DNA of 15,611 nucleotides, taken from the NCBI RefSeq assembly GCF_905209685.1, contig NZ_CAJLUB010000031.1:1-15611 (forward strand), read 5' to 3'. The DNA comes from an uncultured Veillonella sp. (GTDB lineage: Bacteria > Bacillota > Negativicutes > Veillonellales > Veillonellaceae). The position numbers were made by a program, and so were the translations under genes. This document shows, piece after piece, positions 7,221-14,754 of this stretch; position 1 is the stretch's first letter; each line of letters opens with the position of its first letter. Under the pieces are notes generated by a model. The model saw only the letters and a list, made by a program, of their open reading frames with translations, ran no database searches and had not been told where the DNA came from.

Positions 7221-7298
7221 ATTTACATAAATAGTTATATAATGTGTGCAAGTTTATAGGATTGTTTTATGTTCTTTTAAGGGGTTATTTATGTAAAT
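7221..7298. repeat. Perfect 13-bp inverted repeat with 52-bp spacer
   Basis: ATTTACATAAATA at 7221-7233 and its exact complement at 7286-7298, in the intergenic DNA past the catalase stop. No T run, gene or recognised element is attached. The surrounding 7167-7345 is AT-rich and holds no gene that I can support. Confidence 0.6.
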
Positions 7299-7345
7299 AT
7301 AAGAGAGTTTTGTAAGGGATTTATTAGTTAGAGAGATCTATTAAT

Positions 7346-8809
7346 TTATTTTACATCGCTGAAATCGATGTTCATGCCCAAGGCTTTAGCTACGCCTTCA
7401 CCATAAGCTGGATCACATTGGTAGCAATGTTTTGCATGGCGTTCTTTAATGAAATCAGGTACACCATCCATAGCTGCTGCTGTGTTTTCAAACAAGATTT
7501 GCTGTTTTTCAGGGCTCATGAGACGGAACAATTTACCTGGTTGTGTGTAGAAGTCAGAGTCATCTTCGTAGAAGTCGTATTGGTATGCTGCACCAGATAC
7601 GTCTAGACCAGGGTTTTTGAATTGTGGTTGTTCAGCCCATTCACCGAAGCTATTAGGAGCATAGCCAATAGTAGAGCCATGGTTACCATCTACACGGCCT
7701 TGTCCATCACGATGGTAGATGTTTACAGGGCATTTAGCGGCATTAACAGGGATTTGATAATAATTTGCCCCCAGACGATAGCGTTGCGCATCGGCATAAG
7801 AGAACAAACGACCTTGAAGCATTCTATCAGGAGAGAAAGATATGCCGGGAATGATAGTTGTTGGAGCAAATGCAGCTTGTTCTACATCTTGGAAATAATT
7901 TTCTGGGTTGCGGTTAAGTTCCATCACACCAACTTCAATCAATGGGAATTCGTCATGATACCATACCTTTGTTAAGTCGAATGGGTTGTATGGCATGTTA
8001 TTAGCTTGTTCTTCGGTCATCACTTGGATGCATAATTTCCATTTAGGAAAATCGCCTCTTTCAATAGCCTCAAAGAGGTCACGTTGGTGGCTTTCACGGT
8101 CACTAGCTATCACATTAGCCGCCTCAGCGTCGGAAAGATTTTCAATCGGCTGTTGACAAACCCAATGGAATTTAACCCATACACGTTCATCGTTTTCATT
8201 AATTAGACTATATGTATGGCTACCAAAACCATGCATTGTGCGGTAGGATTTAGGAATACCACGGTCACTCATAACGATTGTTACTTGGTGAATTGCTTCT
8301 GGCAAGCTAGACCAGAAGTCCCAGTTTGCTGTCGCATCGCGAAGGTTTGTTTGTGGATTACGTTTTACAGCGCGGTTCAAATCAGGGAATTGCAATGGAT
8401 CGCGGATAAAGAATACAGGTGTATTGTTACCTACGAGGTCCCAGTTTCCTTCTTCTGTATAGAATTTTACGGCAAAGCCACGAATGTCGCGTTCTGCATC
8501 GGCCGCACCACGCTCACCGGCAACGGTAGAGAAACGCACGAATAACGGCGTTTGCTTGCCTACTTCAGAGAAAATTTTTGCTTTCGTATATTTTGTAATA
8601 TCGTTAGTGACTGTGAAAGTACCAAATGCACCGGATCCTTTAGCATGCATGCGGCGTTCAGGAATCACTTCGCGCTCAAAATGAGCTAATTTCTCCATGA
8701 GCCAAACATCTTGCATCAATACAGGACCACGTTTACCTGCTGTAGCAGAGTTGCGATTATCTGGTACAGGAGCGCCAAAGGCTGTTGTTAATTTCTTTTC
8801 ATCACTCAT
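7346..8809 (-). CDS. katA: Catalase, monofunctional heme type, small subunit (487 aa)
   Basis: Converts hydrogen peroxide to water and oxygen in the cytoplasm. The length fits the small-subunit (clade 3) catalases, which are usually about 480-500 residues. The active-site signature [12 protein letters not shown] carries catalytic H55. [12 protein letters not shown] carries the distal Asn near 128. [14 protein letters not shown] carries the proximal heme ligand Y338. All key residues are present, so the enzyme should be active if heme is available. GTAGGAG precedes the ATG. The upstream region has a good promoter and several dyads, fitting peroxide or iron control. Catalase is patchy in Veillonella-like anaerobes, so its presence may be strain-specific. 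No operon partner is seen. Confidence 0.97.
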   Translation of the reverse strand: MSDEKKLTTAFGAPVPDNRNSATAGKRGPVLMQDVWLMEKLAHFEREVIPERRMHAKGSGAFGTFTVTNDITKYTKAKIFSEVGKQTPLFVRFSTVAGERGAADAERDIRGFAVKFYTEEGNWDLVGNNTPVFFIRDPLQFPDLNRAVKRNPQTNLRDATANWDFWSSLPEAIHQVTIVMSDRGIPKSYRTMHGFGSHTYSLINENDERVWVKFHWVCQQPIENLSDAEAANVIASDRESHQRDLFEAIERGDFPKWKLCIQVMTEEQANNMPYNPFDLTKVWYHDEFPLIEVGVMELNRNPENYFQDVEQAAFAPTTIIPGISFSPDRMLQGRLFSYADAQRYRLGANYYQIPVNAAKCPVNIYHRDGQGRVDGNHGSTIGYAPNSFGEWAEQPQFKNPGLDVSGAAYQYDFYEDDSDFYTQPGKLFRLMSPEKQQILFENTAAAMDGVPDFIKERHAKHCYQCDPAYGEGVAKALGMNIDFSDVK

Positions 8810-8839
8810 GTTACAAACTCCTACTTAGAATAAAAATAA

Positions 8840-8883
8840 GTAATAATATGCGACCTTAAAAATTGTATGAAACATATTATTAC
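8840..8883. repeat. 11-bp inverted repeat across the catalase -10 and early leader
   Basis: GTAATAATATG at 8840-8850 is exactly complementary to CATATTATTAC at 8873-8883. One arm overlaps the proposed -10 and the other lies in the early leader, with arm centres 33 bases apart, close to three helical turns. This could be a pair of regulator half-sites or a leader hairpin. Confidence 0.45.
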
Positions 8884-8907
8884 ATAAAAAACAATAAATA
8901 TTATCAA
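8879..8907 (-). promoter_or_regulatory. Catalase promoter with an overlapping near-palindrome
   Basis: TTGATA (complement 8902-8907), 17 bases, TGTAAT (complement 8879-8884): each box is five of six to consensus. The near-perfect palindrome ATTATCAATTAATAAT at 8900-8915 covers the -35, a plausible operator position for a Fur/PerR-type repressor, though the sequence is not a clear match to the PerR consensus that I know. Confidence 0.5.
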
Positions 8908-8927
8908 TTAATAATCATTATTTATTA

Positions 8928-8944
8928 TTACGATTAAATCGTAA
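8928..8944. promoter_or_regulatory. 17-bp perfect palindrome upstream of the catalase promoter
   Basis: TTACGATTAAATCGTAA is an exact 8-1-8 palindrome, about 20 bases upstream of the catalase -35. The geometry resembles the 7-1-7 operators of the Fur/PerR family, but the arms differ from TTATAAT. It is a candidate binding site for an unidentified regulator. Confidence 0.5.
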
Positions 8945-9014
8945 CATATAAATGGCGATTATGCAATACAAAATCTTGTATACATGCTCTCATATAGAAA
9001 CAGTACATGAGAAA

Positions 9015-9042
9015 AGCCTATAGGAAATCAATCCTATAGGCT
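9015..9042 (-). terminator. Terminator of the pectate lyase gene
   Basis: AGCCTATAGGA pairs exactly with TCCTATAGGCT (11 bp, six-base loop), with a short T run after it on the minus strand. It lies about 60 bases past the lyase stop and isolates it from catalase. Confidence 0.8.
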
Positions 9043-9104
9043 ATTTGCATCATTATTAGGCGTAAACACTTACATACGCTATCTGTACATATAACTAGAA
9101 TATA

Positions 9105-10373
9105 TCATCTATTAATATTATTTGCCCCCGCATTACGTAATACATTTTCTTTTACTTCATTTACAGGATCTATTTTAGTAAACAGTTCAGGTTTCCAATC
9201 TACAGGTGTTAACGTATCATTAAATGTATCAATGATTTGTCCGTTAAACATATTATTAACTGTAGTAAGTTGTTTTCCTCCAAAGACTTTCACAAATGAT
9301 GTATAGTCTTTACCTACTATATCCGCCACATTGTTTTCAGCATAGATTTGGGAGTTTTTCCCAACACCTAGTGCGTAAGCATAAGCATATTCACCATTTG
9401 TAGTATCTGACGCAAAGTAATTATTATACACATGAACCTGGCCAAATCGTACTCTTGGTAAGCGTTGTACTACATCATGGAAATAATTATGATGCAAAGT
9501 TACATGTAATTTTCCTTCATCTGAAATTTTTGAATCACTACTACCAATTAACATAGTTTTATTGTGGTTTTCAAACGTCGAATAAGAAATCGTTATATAG
9601 TCAGCTTCATTGGTAATATCAACCAATCCATCTCTATGCTCATATTTACGACCAAAGTATTTTTCTACTGTTTCGGGGCCATCTTGGAAGGAAGAATGAT
9701 CAATCCAAATGTGTGTACCACCTTTTATAGAAATACTGTCATACTGAGAATTCCAATTGCCCTCTGGTCCATCATTAGGATCCCAAGAAGGGAAATAGTC
9801 ATAAGGAGATTCAAACTGTATATTTCGTATGATTACATTATCCGAATCAAGAACCAAATTTACACCCTTTAATTTCGCATTGTCCATGCCAATGATGCTT
9901 GTATTAGACGGTACATGAACCGTAATAGACTTACTTTGATTCTTTTGTGATGCCTTACGCTTTGCTTCTTGCTCATCTTTTAAACTCTTAGGCGCTGTGC
10001 TTTGCGGCTTATGAGTTTCTAAATATTGTTGAAAGTCATAGCCATCGACCATGTAGTCTTTCATAGTCAATGGTTTACCATTATCATCGGTATCAAAATC
10101 TATAGTTCCATAGACTAATACAATCTTAGGTGTAGTATTTTTCCTATTCTTAAGAGCTGATACAAATTCTTTTTTATTTGTTACTTTAAACACATTCTGT
10201 TCTGTAGCATTAGCACCACCAGTAGTCCCATTGCCTACAGAAGCAAATCCGTCCTGTTTAGGTAATGCTTCACGCATAAAGGTAGGGCTCTCAGCTGAAC
10301 CTCGCGAAAAGGTCATCATTAATCCAGCGATTAACACTATGAGCAATCCAAGGGATATCATTATCTTTTTCAT
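9105..10373 (-). CDS. Secreted pectate lyase, polysaccharide lyase family 1 (422 aa)
   Basis: PL1 enzymes cleave alpha-1,4-linked polygalacturonate by calcium-dependent beta-elimination on a right-handed parallel beta-helix. A signal peptide covers residues 1-27 (MKKIMISLGLLIVLIAG...SRGSA). PL1 motifs: WIDHSSF at 223-229, DGLVDITNEADYITIS at 248-263 with the calcium-binding acids, NKTMLIGSSD at 271-280, and RLPRVRFG at 304-311 with the catalytic Arg. Length fits the family. A Lys/Gln-rich insert at ~120-148 (KPQSTAPKSLKDEQEAKRK) is unusual. AAGGA precedes the ATG at a slightly long distance. The gene is monocistronic, and no carbohydrate transporter or catabolic gene adjoins it, so use of pectin as food is not supported here. 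Confidence 0.93.
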   Translation of the reverse strand: MKKIMISLGLLIVLIAGLMMTFSRGSAESPTFMREALPKQDGFASVGNGTTGGANATEQNVFKVTNKKEFVSALKNRKNTTPKIVLVYGTIDFDTDDNGKPLTMKDYMVDGYDFQQYLETHKPQSTAPKSLKDEQEAKRKASQKNQSKSITVHVPSNTSIIGMDNAKLKGVNLVLDSDNVIIRNIQFESPYDYFPSWDPNDGPEGNWNSQYDSISIKGGTHIWIDHSSFQDGPETVEKYFGRKYEHRDGLVDITNEADYITISYSTFENHNKTMLIGSSDSKISDEGKLHVTLHHNYFHDVVQRLPRVRFGQVHVYNNYFASDTTNGEYAYAYALGVGKNSQIYAENNVADIVGKDYTSFVKVFGGKQLTTVNNMFNGQIIDTFNDTLTPVDWKPELFTKIDPVNEVKENVLRNAGANNINR

Positions 10374-10423
10374 ACATCGAGTTCCTTAGTTTCTGATACA
10401 TTACAGTATGCTATGCCGCCATC

Positions 10424-10459
10424 ATCTCATAACAATAGCATTATCTCATAGCAACAATA
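10424..10459. repeat. Imperfect direct repeat upstream of the pectate lyase gene
   Basis: ATCTCATAACAATA at 10424-10437 and ATCTCATAGCAACAATA at 10443-10459 are the same word with a three-base insertion. They are spaced 19 bases apart, about two helical turns, and sit some 50-85 bases before the lyase start codon. They may be tandem regulator sites or chance. Confidence 0.35.
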
Positions 10460-10464
10460 AGAGA

Positions 10465-10499
10465 ACCCCTTCATAGTACCAATAGGCCTATGAAGGGGT
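10465..10499 (-). terminator. Terminator-like hairpin after the 94-aa gene
   Basis: ACCCCTTCATAG and CTATGAAGGGGT form a 12-bp perfect stem with an 11-base loop, 10 bases past the stop of the 94-aa gene. The T run on the minus strand is weak (TTCTCTTATT), so efficiency is uncertain. Confidence 0.65.
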
Positions 10500-10509
10500 A
10501 TCATTTTAT

Positions 10510-10794
10510 TTACGCTGGACGGCTCCAGTCGACTTGTACATCGATGGCTTCCCACATGCGTGTTAAAGCTAATTTGAAATTGTCTAAAGACTCTAATGGT
10601 TTTACAGTTAACCGTTCATATGTATCAAGACCTGTAGCATGCTCGATAGCATGTTCATCGTTCAAGTAAGCGATAACCTTATCTACCCACTCTTGTTCAG
10701 GTAACTCTACGGATACTGTTTTTGCTTCTGTATCATAGGACAAGAAGCCGTTGCTGTTGATGCCATAATGGATGGCTACACGAAATAAACTCAT
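10510..10794 (-). CDS. Small conserved-looking protein of unknown function (94 aa)
   Basis: I do not recognise the family. The start at 10794 (MSLFRVAIHYGINSNG) is chosen because AGAGAGG lies seven bases upstream. A longer in-frame ATG at 10836 falls at or before the expected transcription start, so it is rejected. The protein is small, acidic and soluble, with no signal peptide. It has an N-terminal beta-like stretch, a Trp at EQEWVDKVIAYLN and an amphipathic C-terminal helix around LDNFKLALTRMWEAI. It stands alone between dinB and the lyase gene, with its own promoter and terminator, so context gives no functional hint. Confidence 0.75.
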   Translation of the reverse strand: MSLFRVAIHYGINSNGFLSYDTEAKTVSVELPEQEWVDKVIAYLNDEHAIEHATGLDTYERLTVKPLESLDNFKLALTRMWEAIDVQVDWSRPA

Positions 10795-10836
10795 ATCTAT
10801 ACCTCTCTTGCGGTAATTTCTAAACACTATATCCAT

Positions 10837-10845
10837 ATTGTAACA
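10837..10845 (-). promoter_or_regulatory. Extended -10 promoter of the 94-aa gene
   Basis: The minus strand reads TGTTACAAT, a five-of-six -10 with the TGn extension; the -35 is weak. It places the transcription start near 10830, which supports the shorter start codon at 10794. Confidence 0.45.
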
Positions 10846-10903
10846 TGAACATTTATATTAGCGAAAGTATTCAATATAAAGTTTATGAGTCTATTATATG
10901 GAA

Positions 10904-12235
10904 TTATACATCCTCGTTAGTAGATTGTGCATCTACTGCGGCCTTAAGTTCTGATCTCTTTCTACGCGCCCCATTTTCTCCGTGAAAGCGCTGCCATAGA
11001 GCACCGCTCATAACTGCAGTCTCACCGAACTTAGATTCTAAGGAGTCTAACACACCAGCCAGCTTATTTTCGTTTTCATTCCGAGGCGACTCAAAAAGGC
11101 TATCCTGCATCGGTACCTCTTCATCTAGACCACTTACGGTAAGACCTAACAAGCGTATAGGGCCTGGTGGCTCCATGAAGGTAACACCATTAGAACTACC
11201 ATAGTTAGCCCCAGCATAGCTAGAACGACTACCTTTAGGCTTCTTGCTCGTCTTATCTTGCATAAGCTTGTTCCACAAGAGCAGTGCTGTTTCAAAAAAC
11301 ACATGCTCATGGTCTGATGGTGTATCTAATCGTTTCTGTCGCGATACGGTGGTAAAATCATCATAGCGCACCTTAATCGACACGGTATGCCCTAACAAAT
11401 TGCGTTTCCGTAACCGCTTTGACAAACGATTGGCGAAATATCTGAACTCGAGTTCAATAGCACTGCCATCGACAAGATCCTCTTCGTAGGTTTCTTCGGC
11501 TCCGATGGATTGTATTTTACGATCTGTTTCTACAGGCCGTTCATCAATACCATTCGCTAGCTCCCATATGCGTCGCGCCTGATTGCCTACAATGGGAATG
11601 AGACTCCCTTCATCTGGCAAGGCTTGAATGTGACGCATCAAGTGGAAGCCTCCTGCTTTCAGCCGTTTTTCCGTATGAGGGCCTACGCCCCAAATCCGTT
11701 TAATAGGCAATGGAGCCAAAATCTCTTTTTCACGACCATAAGGAATGACTACAAGGCCATCTGGCTTGTCTAAATCAGAGGCTAGTTTAGCTAAAAATTT
11801 ATTAGGTGCTAATCCCGCCGAGATGATGAGCCCGGTCTTCTCATATACACGGTCCTTGATGGCACGACCTAACGCTTTAGGCCCACTATACATGGTAGAC
11901 ATACCACTTACCTCAAGAAAGGCCTCATCGATAGACAATGGCTCAATGTAGGGAGTAAATTCTTTCATAATAGAAAAAATCTGATGCGATACCTCTTTGT
12001 AGCGGTCCATACGCGGATACACATAAATTCCATCAGGACATAATTTCTTAGCCCTCGAGATAGGCATGGCAGAATGAACCCCAAATTTACGAGCCTCATA
12101 GGAACAAGTAGCAACAACGCCACGTGAAGAAAGACCACCCACGATAACGGGGTGGCCTTTATAGTCTGGATGATCCAGTTGTTCGATGGACGCGAAGAAT
12201 GCATCCATATCAACATGCATAATCCAACGTCTCAT
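10904..12235 (-). CDS. dinB: DNA polymerase IV (Y-family, 443 aa)
   Basis: Error-prone translesion polymerase. The catalytic metal ligands are D9 in HVDMDAFF and D103/E104 in LSIDEAFLEVSG; F13 is in the steric-gate position. The fingers/palm signature CSYEARKFGVHSAMP is at 44-58. The helix-hairpin-helix region IKRIWGVGPHTEKRLKAGG is near 178-196. QDSLF at 377-381 fits the beta-clamp binding motif, but it is internal: about 60 residues follow, ending in a basic stretch and a low-complexity tail. A Ser/Gly/Lys-rich insert at ~329-357 interrupts the little-finger domain compared with typical DinB. It is the second gene of an operon, starting two bases after arsR. The SD-like AGAAG lies inside the end of arsR. 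Confidence 0.95.
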   Translation of the reverse strand: MRRWIMHVDMDAFFASIEQLDHPDYKGHPVIVGGLSSRGVVATCSYEARKFGVHSAMPISRAKKLCPDGIYVYPRMDRYKEVSHQIFSIMKEFTPYIEPLSIDEAFLEVSGMSTMYSGPKALGRAIKDRVYEKTGLIISAGLAPNKFLAKLASDLDKPDGLVVIPYGREKEILAPLPIKRIWGVGPHTEKRLKAGGFHLMRHIQALPDEGSLIPIVGNQARRIWELANGIDERPVETDRKIQSIGAEETYEEDLVDGSAIELEFRYFANRLSKRLRKRNLLGHTVSIKVRYDDFTTVSRQKRLDTPSDHEHVFFETALLLWNKLMQDKTSKKPKGSRSSYAGANYGSSNGVTFMEPPGPIRLLGLTVSGLDEEVPMQDSLFESPRNENENKLAGVLDSLESKFGETAVMSGALWQRFHGENGARRKRSELKAAVDAQSTNEDV

Positions 12236-12237
12236 TG

Positions 12238-12582
12238 TTACGCTTCTTTTTCGTGCTCAGAAATACGGCAGTATTTAATTTGCGCACAAATGCACTCATC
12301 CTTAGATTTATATAATTGAGGGATGATTTCTAGAATGTCGCCAAATGTAGCTTCGTTAATGGAGTAACGTGTCCATAAGCCATTACGTTGAGAGTTAACT
12401 ACACCTGCATCAATTAAGATTTTCATATGGTAGCTCAACGTAGATTGGGATAAATTGAAGCTAGCTAAAATATCAGCTGCACATAATTCATTGCAAGACA
12501 ACATGTCGATGATGTGTAATCTTGTTTCATCGCTTAATGCCTTAAAAATCGTCGCTAAACGTTCATAAGAAACTTCAACCAT
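12238..12582 (-). CDS. ArsR/SmtB-family repressor with a C-terminal cysteine cluster (114 aa)
   Basis: A winged-helix repressor that normally leaves DNA when thiol-seeking metal(loid) ions bind. The core runs from ATIFKALSDETRLHIIDML (10-28) to the recognition helix SQSTLSYHMKIL (45-56) and the wing NGLWTRYSI (67-75). The alpha-3 site is not the classic ELCVCDL: here it reads ELCAADIL, with one Cys (C34) plus C30. Instead the C-terminus holds C97, C99 and C105 (ECICAQIKYC). This recalls the C-terminal As(III) site known from the Acidithiobacillus ferrooxidans ArsR (Cys95, 96, 102). The inducer is therefore probably a soft metal or metalloid, but this is inferred. GAGGAG precedes the ATG. It is co-transcribed with dinB, with an operator-like dyad at its promoter. 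Confidence 0.92.
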   Translation of the reverse strand: MVEVSYERLATIFKALSDETRLHIIDMLSCNELCAADILASFNLSQSTLSYHMKILIDAGVVNSQRNGLWTRYSINEATFGDILEIIPQLYKSKDECICAQIKYCRISEHEKEA

Positions 12583-12602
12583 ATCTTTAACTCCTCAAAT
12601 CC

Positions 12603-12641
12603 GTATCAAAAAATGTCAATCTACTTATTGATACTATTATA
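12603..12641 (-). promoter_or_regulatory. arsR-dinB promoter with an ArsR-type operator
   Basis: A perfect TATAAT (complement 12636-12641) is followed by the dyad TCAAT-N6-ATTGA at 12616-12631, which covers the expected transcription start. A second, wider pair GTATCAA/TTGATAC (12603-12609 and 12628-12634) shares one arm. The spacing fits the imperfect dyads bound by ArsR/SmtB dimers, so negative autoregulation of arsR, and with it dinB, is likely. The -35 is weak. Confidence 0.6.
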
Positions 12642-12990
12642 TACTATTTCTTAATGTAAATCTATTTTTTTCTTTATATTTGTATCTTAATAATTTATTA
12701 TGAATACCAAATAATTATATATGAGTAAATTTTACCACATTATAAACTAATTTCAGCACACTATAAGCTATTTGCTATGAATATTTTAAATAAATTTTCA
12801 TCTCATAGATTTATTTAGTTATACATAAAAATGTATATATAATGATTTTGCACAATTATTTTCTATAGAATTTTCGATATAGCGATTTTCTAATAACCAT
12901 ATAGCATACTTCGATATACCGCACTATATTAGCAATCGAAAGGATTAGATATAAACTATACCGATTTTGTGTTCTAATGACTTTCAATAC
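12642..12990. other. AT-rich gap with no supported gene
   Basis: Between the arsR promoter and the purA terminator I see only AT-rich DNA with frequent stop codons on all frames, short repeated words such as TTCGATATA near 12873 and 12910, and no credible ribosome binding site or RNA fold that I can name. Confidence 0.5.
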
Positions 12991-12991
12991 A

Positions 12992-13015
12992 AAAGACCCC
13001 TCATGAAGGGGCCTT
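12992..13015 (-). terminator. Probable purA terminator
   Basis: The minus strand reads AAGGCCCCTTCATGAGGGG then TCTTTTG. The CCCCT/AGGGG core pairs perfectly, with an outer AAG/CTT-type extension across one mismatch, followed by a short T run. It lies about 110 bases past the purA stop. Confidence 0.65.
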
Positions 13016-13122
13016 ATCTGTATAATTCTATAAATCGATTGCATAGTAGAAAAACCATAGAATTTATAATGATAAATTCCAGTCTACCCTAGAGCAATCC
13101 TATTATATCAAATTGGTATAGC

Positions 13123-14753
<1,631 letters not shown>

Positions 14754-14754
14754 A

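Noticed and set aside
7281..7298. AAGGGG followed by ATG TAA, a start-stop minimal frame
   Set aside because: It encodes a single residue in AT-rich DNA and overlaps an inverted-repeat arm; nothing downstream would use it.
12856..13044. 62-aa minus-strand open frame in the gap between arsR and purA
   Set aside because: It runs through the purA terminator hairpin, has no ribosome binding site and no recognisable sequence.
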